A stretch of DNA of 8,433 nucleotides from Modestobacter sp. (GCA_025966175.1 JAOPVN010000477.1:1-8433), one strand, 5' to 3'; counted from the first letter of the stretch, positions 1 through 6,019 are shown. The notes: generated by a model not told the origin, from the letters alone. A program made the numbers and translations.

Positions 1-223
1 AGACCAGCTCCGAGAGCACCCAGTTGCCGGTCACCAGCAGCGCGATGGCCACCGCGATCATCTTCGGCACGAAGGACAGCGTCGGTTCCTGGATCTGGGT
101 CGCCGCCTGGAACAGCGAGATCATGAAGCCGACCAGCAGGGCGGTCAGCAGGATCGGGGCAGCGCACTTCGCCCCCACCAGCATGGTCTGGGTGGCGATC
201 TCGGTGACGTCGGCGTCGCTCAT
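1..223 (-). CDS. fliQ: FliQ, flagellar export gate protein (3' end cut by window edge)
   Basis: FliQ is a small two-helix protein that forms part of the FliP-FliQ-FliR gate of the flagellar type III export apparatus in the cytoplasmic membrane. The 74 codons visible here begin MSDADVTEIATQTM. A first hydrophobic segment lies at about residues 20-38. It is followed by the polar FQAATQIQEPTLSFVPK loop, which is the hallmark of the FliQ/SctS family, and then a second hydrophobic segment at about 54-72. FliQ is usually close to 90 residues, so only about 15 C-terminal residues are missing beyond base 1. The ATG (223-221) overlaps the fliP stop as ATGA, so translation is probably coupled. A GGTGGGG stretch upstream, inside fliP, may serve as ribosome binding site. 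The position directly after fliP is the standard order, with fliR expected next. Identity is secure. Confidence 0.95.
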   Translation of the reverse strand, partial: MSDADVTEIATQTMLVGAKCAAPILLTALLVGFMISLFQAATQIQEPTLSFVPKMIAVAIALLVTGNWVLSELV

Positions 224-1077
224 GTGTACGACCCCACCAGGGCGGTCGCGATCAGACCCCAACCGTCGACGATGACGAACAGCAGCAGCTTGAACGGCAG
301 CGACACGACCGACGGCGGCACCATCATCATGCCCATCGCCATCAGCGCGGCGCTGACCAGCATGTCCAGCACCAGGAACGGGATGAAGATGACCAGCCCG
401 ATGATGAACGCGCTCTTGAGCTCGGACAGCACGAACGCGGGGACCAGGGTCAGCATGCTCACCGACTGCGCGTCGGCCGGCTTCTCCTCACCGGAGAGCC
501 CGATCATGAGCTTCAGCTCGTCGTCGCGGGTGTTGTCCAGCAGGAAGGTCTTCAGTGGCGCCTCGCCGGCGTCGTAGGCCTGGGAGGCCGTGATCGTGCC
601 GTCGAGATAGGGCTGGACGGCGAGGTCGTTGATGTCGCTGAAGACCGGCCCCATCACGAAGATCGTCAGGAACAGCGCGATCCCGGTGAGCACCTGGTTC
701 GGCGGCGACGTCGGCAGGCCCAGGGCGTTGCGGGTCAGCGACAGCACCACGAGGATCTTGGTGAACGAGGTGACCAGCAGCAGTGCCGACGGGGCGATCG
801 AGAGCACCGTGATCGCGAGGATCAGGGTGACCGCGGTGCTCGGGCTGTTGCCGCCGACGGAGATGTTGACCCCGCTGTCGACCACCGGGGCGACCGGCGC
901 GGTGGGCGCAGTCGGGGCGGTCGGGGCCGCGGAGGCCGGGTCGGCCAGCAGCATCATCGCGGCGATCACCGCGAGCATCAGCAGGGGCAGCATCCAGGCC
1001 GCCCGGCGGAAGCGGGGCGCGGCTGAGGTACCTGCGGCCCGGGCGGTGCGGGGCAGCACGGCGGGGGCGGTGGCCAT
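220..1077 (-). CDS. fliP: FliP, core subunit of the flagellar type III export gate
   Basis: FliP assembles with FliQ and FliR into the export gate that passes rod, hook and filament subunits across the membrane. The 285-residue product has an Arg-rich N-terminus, a hydrophobic signal segment at about residues 28-45 and a likely cleavage site at Ala-Ser-Ala (48-50). Next come Thr-Ala-Pro repeats (51-65). The conserved core includes PSALLLVTSFTKILVVLSL (96-114), SPPNQVL (124-130), the family signature PAFVLSELKSAFIIG (213-227) and PFKLLLFVIVDGW (261-273). Met250-252, followed by VPP, match the methionine gasket that seals the closed pore in characterised FliP. Enteric FliP is about 245 residues; the extra length is the N-terminal leader and the repeat. 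The start ATG overlaps the fliO stop (TAATG). A start at Met29 is possible but would shorten the signal region. Identity is secure. Confidence 0.97.
   Translation of the reverse strand: MATAPAVLPRTARAAGTSAAPRFRRAAWMLPLLMLAVIAAMMLLADPASAAPTAPTAPTAPVAPVVDSGVNISVGGNSPSTAVTLILAITVLSIAPSALLLVTSFTKILVVLSLTRNALGLPTSPPNQVLTGIALFLTIFVMGPVFSDINDLAVQPYLDGTITASQAYDAGEAPLKTFLLDNTRDDELKLMIGLSGEEKPADAQSVSMLTLVPAFVLSELKSAFIIGLVIFIPFLVLDMLVSAALMAMGMMMVPPSVVSLPFKLLLFVIVDGWGLIATALVGSYT
887..931 (-). repeat. Imperfect 9-bp tandem repeat inside fliP (Thr-Ala-Pro tract)
   Basis: On the plus strand, five adjacent 9-bp units can be read: GGGGCGACC, GGCGCGGTG, GGCGCAGTC, GGGGCGGTC and GGGGCCGCG. On the coding strand they specify most of the Ala-Pro-Thr/Val repeats that follow the predicted FliP signal peptide (about residues 50-64). 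The tract would lie outside the membrane at the mature N-terminus. Units differ by one to three bases, so this is an aged or drifting minisatellite rather than a fresh expansion. Confidence 0.7.
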
Positions 1078-1511
1078 TACCTGCGCACCGTCCGCTCACG
1101 CAGCTCCTGGACGACCGTCGTCCAGGTGCCCCGGTCGAGCACCGAGCCGGCCAGCGCGCCGGAGCCGTTGCGGGCGGGGCGTGCCGGGCGGCCGGACGTC
1201 GGCTCCCCGGACTGGTTCTCGGCACTCGGGCGGCCCGCGGGAACGACCCCGGCCAGGGCGGTCTGCAGCTCGTCGTCCTCGACCTCGGCGAGCAGGGTGA
1301 CCTGTTCCTCGGTGGAGCCGACGACCAGCACCCGGCCGGCGACCCGCAGGACCGAGACGCTGCTGGCGCGCCCCATGCGCTGGCGGGCGACCACCTCGAT
1401 GACGCCGGTGGCGCCCCCGATGCCGCGCTTCTGGGCGACCCGGCTGGCGAAGAGGAGCACCCCGCCGACGAACGCCAGGCACAGCACCAGGCGGATGATC
1501 ATCCAGGTCAT
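1077..1511 (-). CDS. fliO: FliO, flagellar export gate assembly factor
   Basis: FliO is a bitopic membrane protein that helps FliP assemble and stay stable in the export gate. The 144-residue product starts MTWMIIRLVLCLAFVGGVLL, giving one N-terminal transmembrane helix (about residues 3-21) followed by a basic cytoplasmic flank. The FliO-family domain follows (about 30-90), with VIEVVARQRMGRASSVSVLRV and VLVVGSTEEQVTLLAE resembling the conserved strands. The tail from about residue 90 is rich in Gly, Pro, Ser and Arg and is probably disordered. FliO is poorly conserved, so the call rests on this topology, the strand pattern and its place between fliN and fliP. Its ATG overlaps the fliN stop (ATGA) and its TAA overlaps the fliP ATG. 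No strong ribosome binding site is seen, which suits translational coupling. Confidence 0.88.
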   Translation of the reverse strand: MTWMIIRLVLCLAFVGGVLLFASRVAQKRGIGGATGVIEVVARQRMGRASSVSVLRVAGRVLVVGSTEEQVTLLAEVEDDELQTALAGVVPAGRPSAENQSGEPTSGRPARPARNGSGALAGSVLDRGTWTTVVQELRERTVRR

Positions 1512-2254
1512 GCGGTCGGCGTCCCGTATTCGGTGGCGTCGGTGACGATCTCGCTGATCCGCAGCCCGAAGTCCTCGTCGACGACGACGATCTCGCCGCG
1601 GGCGATCAGGGTGCCGTTGACCAGCAGGTCGGCCGGGGCGCCGGCGGCGCGGTCCAGCTCGATGACCTCACCGGGGTAGAGGGAGAGCAGCTCGGAGACC
1701 GTCATCCGGGTCCGGCCGATCTCGACGGTGACCTCCATGGCCACGTTGCGCAGCAGGTCCAGGCTGCCGCGGCGCTCCCGGGCCCGGGGCAGTGTCACCT
1801 GCAGGGCCAGGGTGGCCGCGATCTCGGTGCCGGCGATCAGCGGGACGGCGAGGAACACGCCCTTGTCCCGCAGCCCGTCCAGCGCGGGGACGACGTCCTC
1901 GACCCGCTCGGCGGCGACGCGCACCCGGCCCAGGGCGCCGGCGGCGGCCTCCAGGGCCGGCCGGAGTGCCGTGGCCACGTCCATCGGCCCGACCGGGGAG
2001 TTGGTCAGGGCGCTGACGATCTCCGCGGAGAGCACCAGCACGATGTCCCCGCTGACCTCGCCACCCAGCGCCGCGGTGACGGCCGCCCCGGGGACCGGGG
2101 GGAGGGGCACCGCGTCGGGGTCGGCCACCGTCTCCCCGGTGCGCAGGTCGAGCTCGGTGGGCATCGCGGCGGCAGCAGCCTGCGCGGCGGCGGCAACGGC
2201 TGTGGCGATGGTCTCGGAGTCCGACGAGCGGTCGGTGCCGAAGGCGGTGGTCAT
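1508..2254 (-). CDS. fliN: FliN/FliY-type flagellar motor switch protein
   Basis: This is a C-ring component that works with FliM in torque generation and direction switching. The 248-residue product is much longer than enteric FliN (about 137). The SpoA/FliN domain lies at about residues 167-236, with LLRNVAMEVTVEIGRTRMTV, LYPGEVIEL and NGTLIARGEIVVVDEDFGLRI. Before it, an Ala-rich linker (17-31) leads to a region at about 56-155 that resembles a CheC/FliY-like fold. The expected active-site pattern (Glu, two residues, Asn, three residues, Gly) appears as Glu102-Ala-Ala-Ala105 with Gly109, so the asparagine is absent. I infer a structural remnant rather than an active CheY-P phosphatase. An AAAGGA motif lies 6 nt before the ATG. 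The start overlaps the fliM stop (ATGA), and the stop overlaps the fliO ATG. FliY is an alternative name. Confidence 0.93.
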   Translation of the reverse strand: MTTAFGTDRSSDSETIATAVAAAAQAAAAAMPTELDLRTGETVADPDAVPLPPVPGAAVTAALGGEVSGDIVLVLSAEIVSALTNSPVGPMDVATALRPALEAAAGALGRVRVAAERVEDVVPALDGLRDKGVFLAVPLIAGTEIAATLALQVTLPRARERRGSLDLLRNVAMEVTVEIGRTRMTVSELLSLYPGEVIELDRAAGAPADLLVNGTLIARGEIVVVDEDFGLRISEIVTDATEYGTPTA

Positions 2255-3225
2255 GCGGGGTCCTTTCCGCCGGTCGCGGTGTCGGGGACGATCTCGGCGG
2301 CCAGGCGGCGCCGGTGGTTGCTGGGGAGCGCGTGGGCGAACGTGACGTTGTTCGTGGTGACCTCCAGCGGGCTGTCGTGCGCGTGGCGCAGCAGCAGCAC
2401 GTCGCCGACCGCGAGGCTCAGCAGGTCACCGGAGGGGACGTCGAGCGGGTTGAACCGGACGCTGACGTCGACGGGAACGTCGCTGAGCCGCTCGGTCAGC
2501 GCCTCGAGGGCCCGCTTGCGCTTGTGTCGCGCGGACTCCGAGAGCTGCGGGGAGGCGGCGTTGTTCAGCGCCGCCGCGAAGGAGGAGAACGGCAGGACGA
2601 GCGTGGCATCGGGCTCGCGGGCGCCGATCCGCATCGAGTAGGTGGCGACCATGACGGTCTCCGAGCCGGAGGCGGCCTGGGCCAGCTGCGGGTTGTACTC
2701 GACGCTGTCCAGCGCCGGCTGCAGCGGCGTGATGTGCGCGAAGGCCTCGGCCAGCTCCTCCAGCAGCCGCTCCAGCAGGGCGCCGGTGATCGTGCTCTCC
2801 ATGCCGGTCATCGGCCGGTTGGGCTGTTCGCCCTCGCCCGAGCCGCCGAGCATGTGATCGACGATCGCCATCGCGGTGTCCAGCGGGTAGGCCAGCACGC
2901 CCTTGCCCGCGAGGGGTTCGAGGGTGAACGTCGCCAGGAAGTAGGAGACCGGCAGCGTGGCGATGTAGTCGTCGTAGGAGAACTGCTCGATCCCGACGAG
3001 CTCCATCCGGGCGCCCGTGCGGAGCATCGAGGTCAGGGTCGTCGTCGCCTGCCGGGCGAAGTTCTCCTGGGCGATCTGCAGGATCCGGACGTGCTCGCGG
3101 GAGAGCTTCGTCGGGCGACGGAAGTCGTAGGTTCGCGGCTCGCGCCGACGCGAACGGCCGTGTCCCTCGGGGTTCCGGGGGGCAGGCACGCTGGGCGCGT
3201 CGGCCACGGTGTCGGACAGGCTCAC
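2251..3225 (-). CDS. fliM: FliM, flagellar motor switch protein
   Basis: FliM is the middle layer of the C-ring and normally receives CheY-P. From a GTG start the product is 324 residues, the usual family length. YDFRRPTKLSREHVRILQ (33-50) and ENFARQATTTL (54-64) open the conserved middle domain. HMLGGSGEGEQPNRPMT (124-140) carries the GGxG motif, and a SpoA-like C-terminal domain spans about 237-313. The first 30 residues are Pro- and Arg-rich and show no LSQxEIDALL-type CheY-binding peptide. An in-frame ATG at 3237 would add four residues, but nothing resembling a ribosome binding site precedes it. GAGGA at 3235-3231 sits 5 nt before the GTG at 3225, so I prefer the GTG. The 3' end overlaps fliN (ATGA). 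A hairpin and a promoter-like element lie directly upstream. Identity is secure; the start is less so. Confidence 0.95.
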   Translation of the reverse strand: MSLSDTVADAPSVPAPRNPEGHGRSRRREPRTYDFRRPTKLSREHVRILQIAQENFARQATTTLTSMLRTGARMELVGIEQFSYDDYIATLPVSYFLATFTLEPLAGKGVLAYPLDTAMAIVDHMLGGSGEGEQPNRPMTGMESTITGALLERLLEELAEAFAHITPLQPALDSVEYNPQLAQAASGSETVMVATYSMRIGAREPDATLVLPFSSFAAALNNAASPQLSESARHKRKRALEALTERLSDVPVDVSVRFNPLDVPSGDLLSLAVGDVLLLRHAHDSPLEVTTNNVTFAHALPSNHRRRLAAEIVPDTATGGKDPA

Positions 3226-3230
3226 GCATG

Positions 3231-3235
3231 TCCTC
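3231..3235 (-). promoter_or_regulatory. Ribosome binding site deciding the fliM start
   Basis: GAGGA on the minus strand is followed by 5 nt and then GTG at 3225-3223. It falls inside the first codons of the alternative ATG start at 3237, which has no comparable motif upstream. This favours GTG as the fliM start. Confidence 0.6.
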
Positions 3236-3262
3236 ATCGGCGGTGGGCGGGCCGACCCTGAC
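3236..3262 (-). promoter_or_regulatory. Possible sigma-28 (FliA-type) promoter before fliM
   Basis: On the minus strand GTCA (3262-3259) is separated by 17 nt from GCCGAT (3241-3236). The actinobacterial FliA-type consensus, as I recall it from Actinoplanes, is CTCA-N15-17-GCCGAA, so this differs at one base in each box. The -10 box and its next two bases (GCCGATGA) match the better candidate before flbD exactly, with the same spacer length. The difficulty is position: transcription would start near the GTG and would trim the GAGGA ribosome binding site, giving a nearly leaderless message. It may be a weak internal promoter or a chance match. Confidence 0.35.
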
Positions 3263-3264
3263 CG

Positions 3265-3311
3265 CCGGGACCAGCCGGTGCCGGCTTCGGACCGGCACCG
3301 GCTGGGACCGG
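3265..3311 (-). terminator. GC-rich hairpin between fliL and fliM (terminator or processing element)
   Basis: Two 14-nt arms, 3271-3284 and 3292-3305, are perfectly complementary around a 7-nt loop. A further CCGG/CCGG pair (3265-3268 with 3308-3311) stacks outside a 2x2 internal loop. It lies 57 nt past the fliL stop in transcription order and 40 nt before the fliM GTG. No T-run follows on the minus strand, so a classic intrinsic terminator is not shown. Actinobacteria often use U-poor hairpins, and a partial terminator, attenuator or RNA-stability element are all possible. The inverted repeat itself is certain; its role is inferred. Confidence 0.6.
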
Positions 3312-3368
3312 TGCGCCCCGTGGGGGCGGTGGGGGAGGAGCGTCAGTGGACGGCGCCCTCCGCCGTCG

Positions 3369-3833
3369 TCACTGGGTGACGTACTCCGTGATGTAGATGC
3401 TCATGACGGCGTCGTGGTAGGCGTGCACGATCGTCTCCTGCAGGGCCGCCTTCAGCGCCTCGCGGTTGGCCTGGACGTCGGACAGCGCGGCCCCGGAGAA
3501 CTGGGCGATCGCGAGGTCCAGGGCCTGGGAGCCGTCGTACACGGGCCCGCCGCCGTGGCCACCGCCCGCGTCGTACTCGACGGTGTACTGCAGCGCGAGG
3601 CCGAGCTTGAGGTAGCTGCCGCCGGCCAGGTTGATCGCCACCGGGTCGACCGCCAGGATCGTCCCCGGCTCGGGAGCCGGCGCGGCGTCGGCCGAGCTGC
3701 CACCGCTGAACACGAAGAAGTACGCCCCCGCCCCGATCGCCAGGACGGCGACCAGTGCGATGATCATCATCTTCTTCTTGCCGCCCTGCGGAGCGTCCCC
3801 GTCCTCGGGCGCTTCCTTCTTCTTCTTGCTCAC
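3369..3833 (-). CDS. fliL: FliL, flagellar stator-associated membrane protein
   Basis: FliL surrounds or supports the MotAB stator at the basal body. From a GTG start the product is 154 residues. It has a Lys-rich cytoplasmic N-terminus (SKKKKEAPE, then GKKK), one transmembrane helix (about residues 22-42) and an Ala/Pro linker. The periplasmic FliL domain follows (about 58-154), with DPVAINLAGGSYLKLGLALQ as the typical first strands and a C-terminal helix-strand ending in ITEYVTQ. A Gly/His-rich insert (about 90-98) interrupts the domain. The reading frame stays open far upstream through motB, but the start is fixed by GAGGAGG at 3844-3838, 4 nt before the GTG, and by the standard Lys-rich opening. 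It sits between motB (73-nt gap) and fliM, the usual position. Identity is strong on topology, motif and context. Confidence 0.92.
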   Translation of the reverse strand: MSKKKKEAPEDGDAPQGGKKKMMIIALVAVLAIGAGAYFFVFSGGSSADAAPAPEPGTILAVDPVAINLAGGSYLKLGLALQYTVEYDAGGGHGGGPVYDGSQALDLAIAQFSGAALSDVQANREALKAALQETIVHAYHDAVMSIYITEYVTQ

Positions 3834-3837
3834 GAGT

Positions 3838-3844
3838 CCTCCTC
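3838..3844 (-). promoter_or_regulatory. Ribosome binding site deciding the fliL start
   Basis: GAGGAGG on the minus strand lies 4 nt before the GTG at 3833-3831. It is the strongest Shine-Dalgarno match seen in the window. It settles the start inside a much longer open frame that runs back through motB. Confidence 0.75.
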
Positions 3845-3906
3845 GCTGGCGCTCGTCGGGCGCGTTCGCGCCGCTGCTGTGTTCATCGGTTCGCTCGCAA
3901 GCTCGC

Positions 3907-4893
3907 TCACCCGTGGCCCCCCTCAGAGGTCGTGCTCGCGTGGCTGTCGGTGGTCGTGCTGGTGGTGCTGTAGGTGGTCGCCGTGGCGGCGGCCCCCAAG
4001 CTGGGCAGTAGGGCGTTCGCCCCGGCCGACGCGGTGGACAGGACGACGACGTCGACCCGTCGGTTGACGGTGACGTAGTCGGGGTCGGAGTCCGGCACGA
4101 GCGGCCGGGTGCTCCCGTAGCCGGCGGCGGACAGCCGGTCCTCGGAGACGCCGTCCTGCTCGGACAGGTGCCGGAGCACCGTGGTGGCCCGCACCGCCGA
4201 CAGCTCCCAGTTCGACGGCCAGGGGCCGCCGCGGGTGACCGGCAGCGAGTTGGCGTGCCCCTCGACCCGGATCTGGTTCGGCAGCGTGGCCAGCGTGGGT
4301 GCCAGCGCATCCAGGACGGTGGCCCCCTGGGACTGCAGAGCCGACGACTCGGGGGCGAAGAGCACGGGGTCGGACACCACGTGGATGACCAGGCCGCGCT
4401 CGTCGATCACGAACTGGGCCGCACCGGACTCACCGGCGGCGGCCAGCGCGGCGGCGAGTGCGTCGCGGGCCTGGGACAGCTGGTCGTAGGCGGCCTTGGC
4501 CTCGGCGGCGGTCTGCTGGGCCTGCTGGGCGGCCGCCGCCTCGGCGGCCGCCTTCTCCGCGTCGGTCTGCGGGGTGCCGTCGATGGCGGCCTCCTGGGCG
4601 ACCTGCACCGGCTTCAGCGGGCTGTCGGCCGGCGCGTCGATGGCACCGCCGTCGTTGAGGATCGTGACCGGCGCGCCGAACCCCTCCTGCAGACCCTGGG
4701 AGAAGGCGGTGAACTTGGTCATGTCGACCTGGCTGAGCGCCCACAGCACCACGAACAGGGCCATGAGCAGCGTCATCATGTCGGCGTAGGAGACGAGCCA
4801 CCGTTCGTGGTTCTCGTGCTCCTCCTCCTCGTGCTTCTTGGCGCGGCGGCCGCCGTGGCCTCCGTGGCCGCCCTTGCCGGCGCTCTTGCTCAT
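3907..4893 (-). CDS. motB: MotB, flagellar stator protein
   Basis: MotB pairs with MotA to form the ion channel and anchors the stator to peptidoglycan. The 328-residue product has a charged, His/Gly-rich N-terminus (1-30). Its single transmembrane helix begins at RWLVSYADMMTLL (31-43), and Asp38 is the ion-binding aspartate. A Gln/Ala-rich, probably coiled-coil segment (about 105-152) leads to an OmpA-like peptidoglycan-binding domain (about 165-286) with SNWELSAVRA (227-236) and NRRVDVVVL (277-285). The conserved GHTD is here GHAN (212-215), so the aspartate that contacts diaminopimelate in OmpA proteins is Asn215, while Arg235 is kept. A Ser/Thr-rich tail (from about 302) follows. The start overlaps the motA stop (ATGA), with GAGG nearby. 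The coupling ion cannot be decided from this sequence. Identity is secure. Confidence 0.96.
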   Translation of the reverse strand: MSKSAGKGGHGGHGGRRAKKHEEEEHENHERWLVSYADMMTLLMALFVVLWALSQVDMTKFTAFSQGLQEGFGAPVTILNDGGAIDAPADSPLKPVQVAQEAAIDGTPQTDAEKAAAEAAAAQQAQQTAAEAKAAYDQLSQARDALAAALAAAGESGAAQFVIDERGLVIHVVSDPVLFAPESSALQSQGATVLDALAPTLATLPNQIRVEGHANSLPVTRGGPWPSNWELSAVRATTVLRHLSEQDGVSEDRLSAAGYGSTRPLVPDSDPDYVTVNRRVDVVVLSTASAGANALLPSLGAAATATTYSTTSTTTDSHASTTSEGGHG

Positions 4894-5660
4894 GCCGCCT
4901 CGCGTTGCTGCTCACTGGGCGGCACCAGGGAGGTGAGCTTCTGGCGCACGGTCCGCGGGCTGGTGCCGGCCTGGATCTCGGCGATCCCCTCGACGAGCAG
5001 CTCCATCTGCTTGGCCTGCAGCTCGCTCGTCCGGGTGATCTTGGCGGCCATCGGCAGCCAGAAGAAGTTGGCCGAGAGCACGCCCCACAGCGTGGCGACG
5101 AAGGCGCCGGCGATCAGTGGGCCGAGGGCCTCGGGGTTGTCCAGGTTCTCCAGCACGTGGATCAGCCCGACGACGGTCCCGATGATGCCGACGGTCGGCG
5201 CGTAGCCGCCCATGCCGGTGAAGAACTTCGCGGCGACCTTGTCCTCGCCCTTCTTCGCCGAGATCTCACCCTCCAGGATCGCCCGCAGGTCCTCCGGGTC
5301 GGTGCCGTCGATGCTCATCTGCAGGCCGCGCTTGAGGAACGGGTCGTCGATGTTCTTGACCTCGGCCTCGAGGGCCAGCAGGCCCTCCTTGCGGGCCTTC
5401 TCGGCGAGGCTGACCAGGGTCTGGATCCGGTCGATGGCCGGCGGGACGGCGGCGGGCAGGAAGCCCATCTTCATCCAGCTGCCGATCTTCTTGACGTCGG
5501 TCATGGTGGAGCCCGCGATCGCAGCGCCGAACGTGCCGCCGAAGACGAGGATCAGCGGCGGGATCAGGAAGATGGCCATGGGGGACGAGCCCTCCATGAC
5601 CATCGTGATCAGGAGGGCGGCGAGCGCCAGGACGACTCCGATGAGAGTGGCCGGGTCCAT
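4890..5660 (-). CDS. motA: MotA, flagellar stator protein
   Basis: MotA forms the pentameric ring around MotB whose cytoplasmic loop pushes on FliG as ions flow. The 256-residue product has four hydrophobic segments at about residues 3-21, 28-50, 146-171 and 181-204, with a large cytoplasmic loop between the second and third. Arg90 and Glu98, in EKARKEGLLALE, match the charged residues of enteric MotA that interact with FliG, at the same numbers. GGYAPTVGIIGTVVGLI (151-167) contains the conserved channel proline, Pro155. The C-terminal cytoplasmic helix carries ELQAKQMELLVEGI. The ATG lies only 3 nt past the flbD stop, and a GGAG within the flbD end, 9 nt upstream, can act as ribosome binding site. 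The stop overlaps the motB ATG. Length and motifs are complete. Identity is secure. Confidence 0.97.
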   Translation of the reverse strand: MDPATLIGVVLALAALLITMVMEGSSPMAIFLIPPLILVFGGTFGAAIAGSTMTDVKKIGSWMKMGFLPAAVPPAIDRIQTLVSLAEKARKEGLLALEAEVKNIDDPFLKRGLQMSIDGTDPEDLRAILEGEISAKKGEDKVAAKFFTGMGGYAPTVGIIGTVVGLIHVLENLDNPEALGPLIAGAFVATLWGVLSANFFWLPMAAKITRTSELQAKQMELLVEGIAEIQAGTSPRTVRQKLTSLVPPSEQQREAA

Positions 5661-5663
5661 GGG

Positions 5664-5951
5664 TCAGCGCTCCTCGCGGGTGGGAAAAGGCACGACCGAG
5701 GAGTCCTCGGGGCCCTGAGGGGTGTGGGAGGCCGGCATGCGGTACTCGCCGCGGTCCATCTGGAAGGCGACCGTCTGGATGCTCGCGCGGTAGTCCCGGA
5801 TCTCGCGGATCACCTGGTCGACGGTCTCGGCAACCACGTACTTGTTGCCCTCGAGCAGCGTGATCACGGTGTCGGGATGTCCTTCCACACGCTCGATCAG
5901 GTCGGCGTTCAGCGCGAAGTGCTCCCCGTTCAGGCGCGTCACACGGATCAC
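5664..5951 (-). CDS. flbD: FlbD-family small flagellar protein
   Basis: This is a small protein of the family found beside flgE and motA in many Gram-positive flagellar clusters; its precise role is not established. From a GTG start it has 95 residues. The core MIRVTRLNGEHFALNADLIE (1-20), VEGHPDTVITLLEGNKYVV (22-40) and ETVDQVIREIRDYR (42-55) is the whole usual family domain. About 40 extra residues follow, ending in SSVVPFPTREER, with no recognisable fold. The frame stays open upstream to an ATG at 5993, but MIRVTRLNG is the usual family start and GGAG at 5962-5959 lies 7 nt before the GTG. It is not the unrelated NtrC-type transcription factor also called FlbD in Caulobacter. It leads the motA-motB-fliL unit and has its own candidate promoter. 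The family call is firm. Confidence 0.9.
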   Translation of the reverse strand: MIRVTRLNGEHFALNADLIERVEGHPDTVITLLEGNKYVVAETVDQVIREIRDYRASIQTVAFQMDRGEYRMPASHTPQGPEDSSVVPFPTREER

Positions 5952-5958
5952 GGGGCTG

Positions 5959-5962
5959 CTCC
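5959..5962 (-). promoter_or_regulatory. Ribosome binding site deciding the flbD start
   Basis: GGAG on the minus strand lies 7 nt before GTG at 5951-5949. Together with the family's usual MIRVTRLNG opening, it favours this start over the in-frame ATG at 5993, which would add 14 Pro- and Ser-rich residues. Confidence 0.6.
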
Positions 5963-6019
5963 AGGAGGTCGGTTCCGGCGGGTGTGCCGGCACGGGCGTC
6001 GTTGCGCCGCATGGGTGTC

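Noticed and set aside
488..1225. Minus-strand frame overlapping fliP and fliO (245 codons)
   Set aside because: It is an out-of-frame reading of fliP and fliO, giving an Arg/Pro/Ala-rich product with no motif.
2314..3261. Long plus-strand open frame opposite fliM (315 codons)
   Set aside because: It is antisense to a complete, motif-rich fliM and encodes a Gly/Arg/Val-rich product with no recognisable domain. GC-rich third positions leave such frames open by chance.
3859..3872. Small inverted repeat GGCGCGTTCGCGCC in the motB-fliL gap
   Set aside because: A 5-bp stem with a 4-nt loop is expected by chance at this GC content, and fliL follows too closely for a clear terminator role.
3883..3890. 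ACCGATGA before fliL, similar to the -10 box of the two promoter candidates
   Set aside because: No CTCA-like box lies 15-17 nt upstream, and the first base of the -10 box differs. Probably chance within the motB-fliL gap.
3834..4310. FliL frame open far upstream, suggesting a 313-residue protein
   Set aside because: The upstream part is an Arg/Pro/Thr-rich shadow of motB. The GAGGAGG site and Lys-rich opening fix the start at 3833.
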